The notes: a model not told the origin generated them from the letters alone. 64,000 bases of DNA from Ignavibacteriota bacterium (GCA_016218085.1 JACREY010000012.1:310001-374000); one strand, 5' to 3'. Counted from the first letter of the stretch, positions 37,201 through 45,902 are shown. Numbers and translations are program-made.

Positions 37201-37514
37201 GAAACTTCGAATATTTCAGTTTGTCGAATGAAATCGCGATTAATGCACCAAATTCTTTTGAGTTATCCCAAAATTATCCTAATCCGTTTAATCCTGTTAC
37301 AAGAATAAATTTTTCAATTGCAAAATCGGGATTAGTAAAATTGGTTATTTATGATATAACAGGAAGAGAAGTGAAAAAACTTGTTGATAAAGAACTCGAA
37401 CAAGGTTTTCACTTTGCAGATTTCAATGCATCAAACCTGAGCTCAGGAATTTATTTCTATACATTGAAATCAAACAATTTCGTAAGCACAAAGAAAATGG
37501 TTTTAGTAAAATAA
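34236..37514 (+). CDS. Large secreted beta-helix protein with T9SS sorting domain
   Basis: 1092 aa. Signal peptide ends near TKTQAQ. Residues about 60-700 are parallel beta-helix repeats rich in N, S, T and G with unit patterns such as NNTISGNSIYDF, GIYVTNTGNGNNW and VFNNRICGLYN. A second all-beta region follows, then the linker containing PVHIEYFTFNIKGRNVGLKW (a common pre-CTD Ig-like module) and the sorting domain SQNYPNPFNPVTRINF ending FVSTKKMVLVK. Type IX export to the surface is inferred. Target polymer or partner unknown. It has its own Shine-Dalgarno but no Pho-like box. Confidence 0.85.
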   Translation: MKNLNSNFIKEYIIKIVVPIIIIYSINTKTQAQTVIPVGASQTYAKIYDAYNSISEPLSTSYIIEIQSDYNVSNETQITLNYKSGASASNYILICPALNVSKTITGTSSSGTVSFNSATFVTIDGTYRGGTSSLTIANSSSSGVTVMFVNDAVNNTVKNCTITGRNSSTSSGVIYLSTANSGNGNDYNFILSNTITKYSTYRPANLIYSSGTSGKENDNNTISGNSIYDFTNCGIYVTNTGNGNNWIIGGESSQEGNSIYQVTNSSTAQTGIFLKAGTTTSGHVIKNNYIGGSTVQCGGSAWCNTGGVAFVGIKLNVSTSTYGVMVSYNTVKNFNMTSTSSSAIFYGIYPDSGSMYIEHNTIGDENTANSITTSAPALICGIFSESLFNVDIKYNSISNITMTSTSNTDKPKLRGVRHSNKIGRSYGKVTISNNTVHHLKSAGRIPFSDGTIYGIVYCDSSIYSQGEISNNDIHDLCCNSTTGANVYMAGIEVDEYAYNADVFNNRICGLYNYNATDPMIGGIITHIDYGTSVNHNINIYNNMIALNNSQNAQLYGIWDAGSVTNTTTFNVFYNTIYLSGTVSSGTNQSACYNRGFTGATPTNLPTKSVTYLKNNIFINTRSGGSGKHYAIINAPDATVLPTTGWSTKYSNYNFLVTSNSSNAGGWGQGSSFSSYNFSSWINQTGTMKQDYNSWYLESSALNITNFFTDTSTANLNIKSDQSEGWYVKGKGIAGIMSGNIATDINGNARSTTFGFGTSIGANEFIPSSTPPLPNITGTISVDSIQTITSAGKTLGTLQWTGGTALPTALSFEYFSGSVPPGTLYGKYSNCYWTITQTGGSNFSYNLILNYDSADVGTIDNELNIRLAKRDGGPWTTYLNSTVNTTNKTITLNNLNSFSDFALSDVNEPMPVHIEYFTFNIKGRNVGLKWKTTSEINNKGFEVQRLEKGVYKYLGFLAAKNGTSNEYNFEDKNLQPGRYNYRLKQIDLNGNFEYFSLSNEIAINAPNSFELSQNYPNPFNPVTRINFSIAKSGLVKLVIYDITGREVKKLVDKELEQGFHFADFNASNLSSGIYFYTLKSNNFVSTKKMVLVK

Positions 37515-37539
37515 TACCGTAGAGAGCGGTAATAATAAA

Positions 37540-37580
37540 TATTCCTTTTCCGGGTTCGTCCGCCGGAAAAGGAATTTTTT
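37540..37580 (+). terminator. Terminator after the 1092-aa T9SS cargo gene
   Basis: Same stem sequence as the terminator at 34038 with a changed loop, ending in six T. The convergent leuS gene stops at its edge; in that direction the hairpin lacks a T-run. Confidence 0.9.
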
Positions 37581-40248
37581 ATTTCACAACTATATTTACC
37601 ATCCTGTTTTTAACGACGATAATCTTTATGATGTCTTTGCCAAGTATGTGCTTTAAGATGATGGGGTCGTCCATTGCATACTGTTCGAGGTTCTTTTCAT
37701 CTGTATCCAGTTCAACTTCTTTCTTCGACCTCATTTTACCGTTTACGGAGAAGGTTACAGTAATCAAATCATTCTTTGCATAAGCATCGTCCCACTCGGG
37801 CCAGGGTTGATTTTGCATAGAAGGTTTATTGCCGAGCTTTTCCCAGAGCTCTTCGCAGAAATGCGGGGCAAACGGATAGAGCAGTAGCAGGAATTTTTCG
37901 ATTAGTTCCTTGCTGATTTTTTCGAGTTTGTATGCATCGTTTACCATTATCATCATCTGGGCAATAGAAGTGTTGAACTTCATATCGCCGTCTTCAATAT
38001 CGAATGTGATTTTCTTTATTGCTTTATGCAGAATTCTTAATTCCGCCTCGCTTGGTTTTTCATTTGTAACATTACTTTTTATTTCGCCTGTTCTGTCGTC
38101 AATCACAAGTCTCCAGACCCGGTTCAGGAATCTCGACATACCGCCGATTCCTTCAGTGCTCCAGGGTTTCGTGGCTTCGAGCGGACCCATAAACATTTCA
38201 AAAAGTCTCATCGAGTCTGCGCCGTAATCCCTGATTACATCATCGGGATTGATTACATTTCCTCTGGACTTGCTCATCTTCACGCCGTCCTCGCCGAGAA
38301 TCATTCCCTGGTTAAAGAGGACGGTGAATGGTTCGTTGTGATTTACATATCCCAAATCATATAAAATTTTATGCCAGAATCTTGCATAGAGAAGATGAAG
38401 GACTGCGTGCTCTGCGCCGCCGATGTATAAATCAACGGGCATCCAGTAATTATCTTTTTCCTTGTCGCAGAAAATTCTGTCATTGAGCGGGTCGATGTAT
38501 CTTAAATAATACCAGCACGAACCTGCCCACTGGGGCATCGTGTTTGTTTCGCGCTTGACTGGTTTGCCTGTTGCTTTGTCGGTTGTGTTTACCCATTCGG
38601 AAATGGCTGCCAGCGGTGATTCTCCAGTGCCTGATGCTTTGTATGATTTTACCATTGGCAAAGTTACTGGCAGTTCGCTTTCATCGAGTGATTTGAAAGT
38701 GCCGTCATCGAAATGCACGATTGGGAAAGGCTCGCCCCAGTATCTCTGTCTTGAAAAGAGCCAGTCTCTCAGTTTGTAATTAATGCTTTTCTTGCCGAGC
38801 CCGTTTTCCTCGAGCCAGTTATTCATTTTTGCAATTGCTTCACCGGTCTGCAGTCCGCTGATGAATCCTGAATTAATGCTGTAGCCTTCATCCGTGAAGC
38901 AGGTTTTTCCGTTTTTTACGTCTTCGAGGTAATCGTGAAATTCCTTTGATTCGCCGTGTAATGCTTCGACTCCTTTTCCTGCAATAATTATTTCGGGGCT
39001 GCCTTCTTCCTTCAGTTTCATTATTCCCGTATCTTTGTATTTTTCGGGAATGACAACAGGAATAATTTCGAGTTTGAACTTGGTTGCAAATTCCATGTCA
39101 CGCTCGTCGTGTCCCGGAACGCTCATAATCGCACCGGTGCCGTAGCTTGTGAGCACATAATCTGAAATCCATATCGGGATTTCTTTCCGGTTGACGGGAT
39201 TGATTGCATAAGCTCCGGTGAATTCGCCAGTCTTGTCCTTAACAAGTTCTGTTCTTTCCAGGTCAGATTTTCTTGATGCGGCTTCGATGTATTTTTCGAT
39301 TTTATCTTTGCAGGCATCGGTTGTGATTTCGGGAATCAGTTTATGCTCGGGTGCAAGCACCATATAAGTTGCGCCGAATAAGGTATCGGGGCGCGTGGTG
39401 AATACTTCTATTTCTCTTTCGTCGTTCAGTGTTTTGCTTTTTACTTTAAACTTAACAATAGCACCTTCGCTTCTTCCAATCCAGTTTGTCTGAAGTTTTT
39501 TAACACTCAAGGGCCAGTTCACGGAATCGAGGTCTTCCAGCAGCCGCTGAGCATATTTTGTGATGCGGAGTTTCCACTGCTTCATCGGTCGCCTGACAAC
39601 CGTGAATCCTTTTTCGAGCTGTTCGGGTACTTCTTCATTTGCAAGCACGGTGCCGAGTTCGGGGCACCAGTTCACGGGTGATTCGGATATAAAAGCAAGT
39701 CTTTGTGAATTTATGTATTCGTATTTTTCTTTTTCGCTTAATTCTTCGGGTACGTGAAGTTCGGAAATCGGTTTTGCTTTTTTTTCTTTTTCATCGAAAT
39801 ATGAATTATAGACTTTGAGGAACATCCACTGCGTCCATTTGTAATATTTTTCGTCGGTAGTGTTTATTTCCCTGTCCCAGTCGTATGAAAGTCCGAGCGA
39901 TTTAAGCTGTTCCCTGAATCTCTTCACGCATTCCTCGACTCCGATTTTCGGATTGATTTCTTTTTTGATTGCGTACTGTTCCGCGGGAAGTCCGAATGCA
40001 TCCCAGCCCATAGGGTGAAGAACGTTGAATCCTTTCATCCTTTTATATCGGGAGATGATATCAGTAGCTGTGTATCCTTCGGGATGTCCGACGTGCAGTC
40101 CGTCTCCGCTCGGATAGGGAAGCATATCGAGTACGTAGTATTTCGGTTTTGATTTGTCAATTTCGTTCAGGTCGGGAGTTTTGAAAGTTTTATTCTTATC
40201 CCAGTACTCCTGCCATTTTTTTTCGATTTGTATGTGGTCGTATTTCAT
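37579..40248 (-). CDS. leuS: Leucyl-tRNA synthetase
   Basis: 889 aa class I synthetase. The HIGH-type motif appears in [19 protein letters not shown]; the [11 protein letters not shown] strand follows; an editing (CP1) domain occupies about 220-420 ([20 protein letters not shown] and [15 protein letters not shown]); [14 protein letters not shown] and the KMSKSRGNV loop near 655-660 complete the active site; a C-terminal anticodon-binding domain ends the protein. Full length for the bacterial enzyme. It converges on the T9SS gene with only the terminator between them. Confidence 0.98.
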   Translation of the reverse strand: MKYDHIQIEKKWQEYWDKNKTFKTPDLNEIDKSKPKYYVLDMLPYPSGDGLHVGHPEGYTATDIISRYKRMKGFNVLHPMGWDAFGLPAEQYAIKKEINPKIGVEECVKRFREQLKSLGLSYDWDREINTTDEKYYKWTQWMFLKVYNSYFDEKEKKAKPISELHVPEELSEKEKYEYINSQRLAFISESPVNWCPELGTVLANEEVPEQLEKGFTVVRRPMKQWKLRITKYAQRLLEDLDSVNWPLSVKKLQTNWIGRSEGAIVKFKVKSKTLNDEREIEVFTTRPDTLFGATYMVLAPEHKLIPEITTDACKDKIEKYIEAASRKSDLERTELVKDKTGEFTGAYAINPVNRKEIPIWISDYVLTSYGTGAIMSVPGHDERDMEFATKFKLEIIPVVIPEKYKDTGIMKLKEEGSPEIIIAGKGVEALHGESKEFHDYLEDVKNGKTCFTDEGYSINSGFISGLQTGEAIAKMNNWLEENGLGKKSINYKLRDWLFSRQRYWGEPFPIVHFDDGTFKSLDESELPVTLPMVKSYKASGTGESPLAAISEWVNTTDKATGKPVKRETNTMPQWAGSCWYYLRYIDPLNDRIFCDKEKDNYWMPVDLYIGGAEHAVLHLLYARFWHKILYDLGYVNHNEPFTVLFNQGMILGEDGVKMSKSRGNVINPDDVIRDYGADSMRLFEMFMGPLEATKPWSTEGIGGMSRFLNRVWRLVIDDRTGEIKSNVTNEKPSEAELRILHKAIKKITFDIEDGDMKFNTSIAQMMIMVNDAYKLEKISKELIEKFLLLLYPFAPHFCEELWEKLGNKPSMQNQPWPEWDDAYAKNDLITVTFSVNGKMRSKKEVELDTDEKNLEQYAMDDPIILKHILGKDIIKIIVVKNRMVNIVVK

Positions 40249-40254
40249 ATGTTT

Positions 40255-40275
40255 ATTTCAGACGCTGATTTAATA
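40255..40275. repeat. Left flank of the GxxExxY gene, inverted-repeat arm
   Basis: Contains CAGACGCTGATTTAATATGA, which pairs with TCATAATATTCAGCGTC on the other side of the gene (40684-40700). Eight bases CAGCGTC/GACGCTG are exact; the rest is imperfect. Confidence 0.6.
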
Positions 40276-40281
40276 TGATAG

Positions 40282-40686
40282 TTATGATTTTTTATGAATA
40301 TTTGAAAATACTTTTCTTTTAAAATCCAATTTAGGACCAAAGTTTATCAATAATCCCACTTCTATTTTTGTTGCTTTTAAATAATTTACGAGCTGTGTTT
40401 CTTGAATTTTATTTAATTCCTGTATTGCTTTCAGTTCTATAATAACTTTTTCTTCTACTATTAAATCCGCATAATATTCCCCGACTAATTCATTTTCAAA
40501 ATACACATTAATCGGTGATTGCTGTAGAGTCTTTAAGCCAATATTATTTAATCTTCTGAATAGAGCATTTTCATAAACTTTTTCCAGAAATCCATACCCT
40601 AACGCATTGAAAACAAAATAAGCTTCTTTAATAATTTTTTCTGTCAGTTCAGAATGCTTGTAATTATCTTCTTCATATTTATTCAT
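40282..40686 (-). CDS. GxxExxY protein (PD-(D/E)XK-like fold)
   Basis: 134 aa. The name-giving motif GFLEKVY gives G32, E35 and Y38; a nuclease-like core YYADLIVEEKVIIELKAI provides D74, E84 and K86 in the D-x9-E-x-K spacing of PD-(D/E)XK enzymes. Enzymatic activity of this family is not established to my knowledge. It lies between leuS and a HIT gene, flanked by short inverted simple repeats. It is a second small orphan gene in such a setting, along with the four-helix-bundle gene at 5993-6337. Confidence 0.88.
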   Translation of the reverse strand: MNKYEEDNYKHSELTEKIIKEAYFVFNALGYGFLEKVYENALFRRLNNIGLKTLQQSPINVYFENELVGEYYADLIVEEKVIIELKAIQELNKIQETQLVNYLKATKIEVGLLINFGPKLDFKRKVFSNIHKKS

Positions 40687-40710
40687 AATATTCAGCGTCC
40701 TTCTGCGTCA
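40684..40710. repeat. Right flank of the GxxExxY gene, inverted-repeat arm
   Basis: CATAATATTCAGCGTCCTTC followed by TGCGTC, a doubled (G)CGTC unit on the minus strand GACGCAGAAGGACGCTGA. Pairs with the left flank at 40255-40275. Confidence 0.6.
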
Positions 40711-41163
40711 AGATTCCACAATAAGATTTTGAATGTCTTTTAGTTTTTCGTCGTCGGCTTTAGGGCCGAGGAGCGTTGTAAGATAGCCCTGATATTTTTC
40801 GTAATAATGCTCTCCTTCGGGAATCATCGGCACAAAATCTTTTCCAAGTCCCCAGAGCGGATAAAGCTTTGCGTGCACGTGATTCACTCCCATTCCTTCC
40901 ATCACGAGGGCGGTTCTAGCCACGCCGAGTTTTTTATCAAGCACCTTGCCGAGCTTTTTTGCCGTCAGAAGAAATTTTGTATAAACATCATCCGGCATTT
41001 CGAATGCATATGAATCGTAATGCTCTTTCGGAATGAGCAGTGTCATTCCTTTTGTATTCGGGAATATATCCAGAATACCAATGAAATCCTCATCCTCATA
41101 AACTTTATAAGAAGGGATTTCTCCCGCTGTTATTTTGCAAAAAATGCAGTCGTCTTTTTTCAT
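40708..41163 (-). CDS. HIT family protein
   Basis: 151 aa. Begins DDCIFCKITAGEIPSYKVYE with the two zinc cysteines of the N-terminal HIT arm, and carries the catalytic triad motif NHVHAKLYPL (H-x-H-x...), a slightly altered histidine triad in which the third position is not obvious. HIT proteins hydrolyse nucleotide-phosphate bonds (Ap4A, AMP-lysine, etc.). Substrate unknown. The stop is in the repeat flank of the GxxExxY gene. Confidence 0.9.
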   Translation of the reverse strand: MKKDDCIFCKITAGEIPSYKVYEDEDFIGILDIFPNTKGMTLLIPKEHYDSYAFEMPDDVYTKFLLTAKKLGKVLDKKLGVARTALVMEGMGVNHVHAKLYPLWGLGKDFVPMIPEGEHYYEKYQGYLTTLLGPKADDEKLKDIQNLIVES

Positions 41164-41290
41164 AATTCGTTTAAAACCTTTAAAATAACTGATTTATTTA
41201 TCATATTCAGTGGGAAAATAAGTTATTATTCTTTGCAATTTTATTAAAAAACCGAATTTGCTATATTAAAAGATTATAGTAAAAGGCATA

Positions 41291-42004
41291 ATGAAATTAG
41301 ACGCATTATTTATAGGTTCTCATCCTGATGATATTGAGCTCACGTGCGGCGGGACGGTTTGCAAACTTGCCGATTCGGGCAAAAAAACAGGTATTATTGA
41401 CCTGACAAAGGGCGAACTCAGCACACGGGGAAATCTTGTACAGAGGAAAAAAGAAACTGAAAAGGCATCCAAAGTAATGGGGATAAAAGTAAGGAAAAAT
41501 CTCGGGCTGAAGGACGGGAATATAATCAACAATTCCGAAAACAGGAAAAAGCTGATTAAGCTGATTCGCGAGTTTCAGCCGGAAATTGTTTTTGCGCCGT
41601 ATCCTTCGGACAGGCATCCCGACCATATCAACGCAAGCAATTTTATACGAGAGGCGGTTTTTTATTCGGGCTTGAGGAAAATTGTTACGGGAAACCTGAA
41701 AGCATACAGACCAAAAAAAGTTTTTTATTACAGGCATGCTTATGATATTCCGATAAGTTTTATTATGGATGTGAGTGAATCGTTCGGAAAGAAGCTCGAA
41801 GCAATTAAATGTTACGATTCGCAGTTTTATAATACGAAATATCAGAAGAAAGAGCCTGAAACATACATAAGCAGTAAGAGATTTCTCGATGACATAATCA
41901 CGCGCGCTAAGTTTTTCGGATTCAAGATTGGCGTGGAGTACGGGGAGCCGTTTTTTTGTTATGAGGAAATGAAAATGAACGGGGAAATGGTGTTTGATAT
42001 ATAG
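41291..42004 (+). CDS. bshB1: PIG-L deacetylase, BshB1-like
   Basis: 237 aa zinc deacetylase. SHPDDIELTCGG gives the metal ligands H11, D13/D14; APYPSDRHPDHINAS supplies the second histidine pair; the RYRTYRPKKVFYYRH-like segment around KAYRPKKVFYYRHAYD is typical of BshB1, which removes acetate from GlcNAc-malate in bacillithiol synthesis. The order GIIDLTKGELSTRG is the BshB1 signature. bshA and bshC are not in this window. It is followed by a simple-repeat element that starts within 2 bp of its stop. Confidence 0.88.
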   Translation: MKLDALFIGSHPDDIELTCGGTVCKLADSGKKTGIIDLTKGELSTRGNLVQRKKETEKASKVMGIKVRKNLGLKDGNIINNSENRKKLIKLIREFQPEIVFAPYPSDRHPDHINASNFIREAVFYSGLRKIVTGNLKAYRPKKVFYYRHAYDIPISFIMDVSESFGKKLEAIKCYDSQFYNTKYQKKEPETYISSKRFLDDIITRAKFFGFKIGVEYGEPFFCYEEMKMNGEMVFDI

Positions 42005-42107
42005 TGTAAAAAGTAAATTGTAAAAAGTAAAACGTAAGAGCGTTAACATTTCTTTGCACTGTTCTTTTTTTTACATTTTACATTTTACTATTTACAATTT
42101 ACTATTA
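42004..42107. repeat. Inverted-arm simple-repeat element without a gene
   Basis: Left arm 42013-42037 and right arm 42078-42102 are 25-bp inverted copies with two mismatches, built from GTAAA(A)(A/T)GT units. Between the arms lies a 40-bp core including GAGCGTTAACATTTC and TTTGCACTGTTC. Same style as the element bounding the four-helix-bundle gene, but with no gene inside. Confidence 0.9.
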
Positions 42108-42137
42108 AGAAGAAAAGAATAATTTTATAATTAAAAT

Positions 42138-42851
42138 ATGATTGACATAACCAAACGTAAAGTTTTGAGTTTCGACCTTGAGGTTGCGGCTTATGATTTT
42201 GAATCGTATGATGAGGAGACACAGACTTACCTAACCAAGTTTGTAAAAAATGATGAAGAGAAGCAGGCGGCAATAGAAAATCTTGTCTTCAATCCGTTCA
42301 CGTCGCAGCTTGTTGCAATCGGAATGCTGGATTTAAACAAGGATAAGGGCTGCGTGCTGGTGAATACGGATGAGCCATTGGAATTACAGGCAGAAAGAGA
42401 AAACATAAATATCATCTGCAAAAGCGAAAAGGAAATTCTTGAAATATTCTGGAAGACGGTTAAAGAAAACGGATACAATCTCTTTATCACTTTCAACGGC
42501 AGGGAATTCGACTGTCCGTTTATTATGCTGAGGTCTTTTATACTTGGCGTAGAGCCGACAAAAAATTTAATGGCAGGAAGTGATTTTAATTTCAGGGAAT
42601 ACCACATCGATATGCTGAAGGAGTTAACGTTTAACAGGCATTCACCAACAGGCGCCCGAAGGAAATTCTCTTTGGATTTTTATTGCAAACAGCTCGGAAT
42701 AGTGAGTCCGAAAGAAAATGGTGTGAAGGGCGAAATGGTAGGAGAGCTGTTCAGGAATAAGGAATATAAAGTAATAGCGGATTACTGCATTGGTGATGTC
42801 TTTGCGACCGCAGAGCTTTTTAATAAATGGAATTCAATTTTAAATATTTAA
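42138..42851 (+). CDS. DEDDy-type 3'-5' exonuclease
   Basis: 237 aa RNase H-like exonuclease, PolB-exonuclease-like group. Exo I: FDLEVA with D13 and E15; Exo II: ITFNGREFDCPFIM; Exo III: YKVIADYCIGDVFATAELF, with tyrosine preceding the last aspartate pattern. Acts on DNA or RNA 3' ends; no further specificity visible. Adjacent to ybaB and recR (recombination/repair), with a 22-bp gap to ybaB, suggesting shared transcription. Confidence 0.85.
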   Translation: MIDITKRKVLSFDLEVAAYDFESYDEETQTYLTKFVKNDEEKQAAIENLVFNPFTSQLVAIGMLDLNKDKGCVLVNTDEPLELQAERENINIICKSEKEILEIFWKTVKENGYNLFITFNGREFDCPFIMLRSFILGVEPTKNLMAGSDFNFREYHIDMLKELTFNRHSPTGARRKFSLDFYCKQLGIVSPKENGVKGEMVGELFRNKEYKVIADYCIGDVFATAELFNKWNSILNI

Positions 42852-42873
42852 ATAATTAAGGAGAAATAAATTA

Positions 42874-43209
42874 ATGAAGCCAAATCAGATGCAGGGAATG
42901 CTGAAGCAGGTAAAAAAGATGCAGGAAAGAATGGACCAGATACAGGCGGAGCTGGAAAACAAAACGCTCGTCGAGGAATCAGGCGGAGGAATGGTGAAAG
43001 TTACTATCAACGGAAAAATCCAGATTACAAAAATAGAAATCGAAAAGGAAATACTCTCATCGGGCGATACTGAAATGATGGAAGACCTGCTGATAGCGGC
43101 GGTGAACAAGGCAATAGACAGCGCGCAGAAAATGGCTAACGACGAAATGTCGAAGGCAACGGCGGGAATGATTCCGAATATACCGGGACTGAATCTGCCG
43201 GGGTTTTAA
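42874..43209 (+). CDS. YbaB/EbfC family nucleoid-associated protein
   Basis: 111 aa. Begins [20 protein letters not shown], the coiled N-terminal helix of YbaB, followed by [18 protein letters not shown] and the C-terminal [10 protein letters not shown] tail. Binds DNA as a dimer; classically precedes recR, as here. A Shine-Dalgarno GGAG lies 11 bp before the start. A simple-repeat tract separates it from recR. Confidence 0.95.
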   Translation: MKPNQMQGMLKQVKKMQERMDQIQAELENKTLVEESGGGMVKVTINGKIQITKIEIEKEILSSGDTEMMEDLLIAAVNKAIDSAQKMANDEMSKATAGMIPNIPGLNLPGF

Positions 43210-43212
43210 TTT

Positions 43213-43259
43213 TTAACCGCAGATTTACACAGATGTAACAGATTTTCACTGATAGAGCA
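43213..43259. repeat. CCGCAGATTTACACAGAT-type simple repeat
   Basis: A run of degenerate ACAGAT/CAGATTT(A/T)CAC units between ybaB and recR, of the style commonly seen between genes in Bacteroidota-related genomes. It interrupts an otherwise tight ybaB-recR pair. Confidence 0.75.
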
Positions 43260-43330
43260 TTAATATGTTTTTATTATAATAGAAATAGAAGATTCAGATT
43301 TTTGAATTATAAAAAGTATTAGGAAAAAAT

Positions 43331-43939
43331 ATGCTTAATATTTCGGATTCACTTGAATCGTTAGTTGATGAACTTTCGAAGCTTCCTCAAATCGGACGCA
43401 AGACGGCACAGCGGCTTGCAATGCACATTATCAAACAGCCGAAAGAGGATGTGGAAAAATTATCAAAAGCTTTAATAGAAATAAAAGAAAAAATAAAATT
43501 CTGCAGTGTCTGTTGCAACATCACTGAAGACGATGTATGCAAGATATGCAGTTCGGAGAAGAGAAATAAAAATGTAATATGTGTGGTGGAAGACCCGAAA
43601 GACGTTTATGCAATCGAAAAGACAAATGAATATAGGGGAATGTATCACGTTTTGCACGGCAGGATTTCCCCTCTGGACGGCATAGGTCCTAATGATATAA
43701 AAATAAAAGAACTTCTTTACAGGCTTGACGAAAAAGAAACCGGAAAAGTTGATGAGCTGATTCTTGCGCTCAATCCGACCGTGGAAGGCGAGACAACAAT
43801 TTTATATTTGAATAAACTTATAAAACCTTTGAATGTAAAAATCACGCGCATAGCAAGGGGAATACCGATTGGCGCTGACCTTGAATTTGCTGATGAAGTG
43901 ACTCTTGCAAAAGCGATTGAAGGTCGTGTCACTGTTTAA
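43331..43939 (+). CDS. recR: Recombination protein RecR
   Basis: 202 aa, full length. A helix-hairpin-helix N-terminus ([15 protein letters not shown]), the C4 zinc finger [16 protein letters not shown], the Toprim domain with [14 protein letters not shown] and a C-terminal [19 protein letters not shown] walker-type segment. RecR works with RecF/RecO in loading RecA at gaps. Follows ybaB as in most bacteria, with a repeat tract in between. Confidence 0.98.
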   Translation: MLNISDSLESLVDELSKLPQIGRKTAQRLAMHIIKQPKEDVEKLSKALIEIKEKIKFCSVCCNITEDDVCKICSSEKRNKNVICVVEDPKDVYAIEKTNEYRGMYHVLHGRISPLDGIGPNDIKIKELLYRLDEKETGKVDELILALNPTVEGETTILYLNKLIKPLNVKITRIARGIPIGADLEFADEVTLAKAIEGRVTV

Positions 43940-44087
43940 TTAATAAATAGTAATTAATAATTAGTAAATAAGAGCGGAAGTCAGAAGATAGAAGATAGAA
44001 AAGCTATTATAGCCAGAAGTTAAAGAAGCGATTACAGATAGAATTTTTTGAAAAAGAAATTTAACATTTAACATTTAGAATTTAACA
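43940..44087. repeat. Simple-repeat tract before a methyltransferase gene
   Basis: AATAGTAATTA-type units on the left, a GAAGATAGAAGATAG run, and TTTAACATTTAACATTTAGA on the right ending at the TTG start of the next gene. No inverted arms are obvious. The tract sets the region that must contain the promoter and initiation site of the methyltransferase gene. Confidence 0.7.
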
Positions 44088-44825
44088 TTGAGCAAAGAGT
44101 GGTTCAGGAAGTGGTTTTCTAATAAGTATTATCTCGAGCTATACAGGCACAGGGATAGTAAGGAAGCGACTGATTTGATAAACCTGATTCAGAGAAGCGT
44201 TCCGCTGAGCAGCGGAGCAGAAGTGCTGGATGTATGCTGTGGTGCGGGAAGGCATTCGATAGAATTTGCAAAGCGCGGATTTGATGTTACCGGTTTTGAT
44301 TTATCCGGGTATCTAATCGGCGAAGCGAAGAAAAATAAAGCAGCACTGAAAGAGAAAAATGTAAATGTAAAATTTCTCATCAAGGATATGAGAGATTTTA
44401 ATTTCGGAAACTCTTTTGAGCTGGCGCTGAACATTTTTTCAAGCTTCGGATATTTTGAAACTGATGATGAGAACTTCAGTGTTTTTAAAAACGTAAAATC
44501 ATCACTGAAGAAAAAAGGATATTTCGTTTTTGATTTTTTAAACGAAGCCCTGCTCAGGAAAAATCTGGTAAAGAAAGATTTTATAGTTGTGCAGGGAAAA
44601 AAGGTGCATCAGGAAAGAAGAATAGAAAATAATTTTGTTTATAAAAATATTAGAATCGGGAAAGATGTTTTTACGGAGAGAATCATGCTGTATTCATGCG
44701 CTGAAATCCGCGCAGAGCTTGAAAAAACGGGATTCAACGTGAAGAATGTGTACGGGGATTATTTCGGAAATAAATTCTTTTTGAATAAATCAAACAGGTT
44801 TATTTTAATTGCTCAGAAAAATTAA
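44088..44825 (+). CDS. Class I SAM-dependent methyltransferase
   Basis: 245 aa from a TTG start. SAM-binding motif I is VLDVCCGAGRHSIEFAKRG with the acidic residue in VTGFDLSGY; motif II/III is LIKDMRDFNF and ELALNIFSSFGYF. The N-terminal WFRKWFSNKYYLELYRHRDS is a cap often found in small-molecule methyltransferases of the Methyltransf_25 type. Substrate unknown. The next gene overlaps its end by 17 bp. Confidence 0.88.
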   Translation: MSKEWFRKWFSNKYYLELYRHRDSKEATDLINLIQRSVPLSSGAEVLDVCCGAGRHSIEFAKRGFDVTGFDLSGYLIGEAKKNKAALKEKNVNVKFLIKDMRDFNFGNSFELALNIFSSFGYFETDDENFSVFKNVKSSLKKKGYFVFDFLNEALLRKNLVKKDFIVVQGKKVHQERRIENNFVYKNIRIGKDVFTERIMLYSCAEIRAELEKTGFNVKNVYGDYFGNKFFLNKSNRFILIAQKN

Positions 44826-45393
44826 TATATTATTTCTCCTTGCCCTGCTTTACAGCGGATGCGGGCTGTTCGGACTGAGGGATGTGGAGACTCCGACCGA
44901 GCCGCGCTCGACATTTACCCCGCCAACAACTCCGGATATTGTGCTTTCGAATCTTACAAACGCCATCATAGACAAGGATATAAATAATTACCTGCAGTGC
45001 ATTGTGGATACTGCCACATCGACAAAGAAATTCGTTTACACGGCTGACATAGCGTCCCAGATTCAGTATCCTGTTTTTCAGAACTGGCAGCTTGTGAATG
45101 AGAGAAATTATTTTTACAACCTGCTTGCCCTTACAGGCGCACAGAGCACGTCGCTTTTGTTTGCCTCGAACGTGATAACGAACACATATTCGGATTCTGC
45201 CGTTTACGACATGGAATATCTTTTAAGGTTCGACCATCAAAAAACGACGGTAGCAAAGACTTTGACGGGAAAGCTCAGATTCATAATGGTGATGAACTCA
45301 AAAAACCTGTGGGCAATATCGAGGTGGATAGATTTCAAGTCGGTAGAATCGGACACCACATGGAGCGTTTTGAAAGCAAATTTCAGCAATTAA
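44809..45393 (+). CDS. Lipoprotein, NTF2-like, first of a pair
   Basis: 194 aa from a TTG start that overlaps the methyltransferase end by 17 bp. Signal peptide with lipidated cysteine at residue 18 (LYSGCGLFG). The mature part, with TPDIVLSNLTNAIIDKDINNYLQC and a final RFIMVMNSKNLWAISRWIDF, has the helix-plus-curved-sheet order of NTF2-like proteins. Function unknown. Its stop TAATG overlaps the start of the second lipoprotein, so translation is coupled. Confidence 0.7.
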   Translation: MLRKINILFLLALLYSGCGLFGLRDVETPTEPRSTFTPPTTPDIVLSNLTNAIIDKDINNYLQCIVDTATSTKKFVYTADIASQIQYPVFQNWQLVNERNYFYNLLALTGAQSTSLLFASNVITNTYSDSAVYDMEYLLRFDHQKTTVAKTLTGKLRFIMVMNSKNLWAISRWIDFKSVESDTTWSVLKANFSN

Positions 45394-45893
45394 TGAAAAG
45401 GAATTTATTAATATATTTTTTCTTCCTGCTGGTTTTTTCCTCCTGCGAAAATATTTTTGCACCGAAACTGGATAATTCGACAAGCGCTCCGATTATTTCA
45501 GACCAGACAACTGTGGATGGGGTTTTCAAGAATTTCAAGTATGCATATACGTTCAAGGACACTTCAGTTTATTCAAACCTTTTCACTGATGATTTCATAT
45601 TTACATACAGGGATTATGCTCTCGGATATGATGTATCGTGGGATAAGCCGACTGAGCTGCGCACGACAAACGGGCTTTTCCAGAACTCGCAGAAGCTCGA
45701 AATAATCTGGAACAATATAATACTTCAGGTCGGTGACTCGCTTCACCAGACGCTGAAGAGAAGTTTTAACCTTACCATCACTTTCAATCCGAGCAACATC
45801 ATCCGCCTGAACGGATTTGCCGATATGAGCTTAATAAAAAACACCACCGATAACAGGTGGCGTATTTATAAATGGAAGGACGAGAGTTTTTAG
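45393..45893 (+). CDS. Lipoprotein, NTF2-like, second of a pair
   Basis: 166 aa. The ATG at 45393 shares its A with the upstream stop (TAATG); an in-frame codon farther upstream would place a long tail ahead of the signal peptide and is rejected. Lipobox with cysteine at residue 18 (VFSSCENIF). The rest (VDGVFKNFKYAYTFKDTSVYS, then RWRIYKWKDESF) parallels the previous protein, so the two look like tandem paralogues. Function unknown. Confidence 0.72.
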   Translation: MKRNLLIYFFFLLVFSSCENIFAPKLDNSTSAPIISDQTTVDGVFKNFKYAYTFKDTSVYSNLFTDDFIFTYRDYALGYDVSWDKPTELRTTNGLFQNSQKLEIIWNNIILQVGDSLHQTLKRSFNLTITFNPSNIIRLNGFADMSLIKNTTDNRWRIYKWKDESF

Positions 45894-45902
45894 ATTCGTC
45901 CG

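Noticed and set aside
41306-42049. 247-codon open frame on the minus strand
   Set aside because: Antisense to bshB1, whose motifs are clear.
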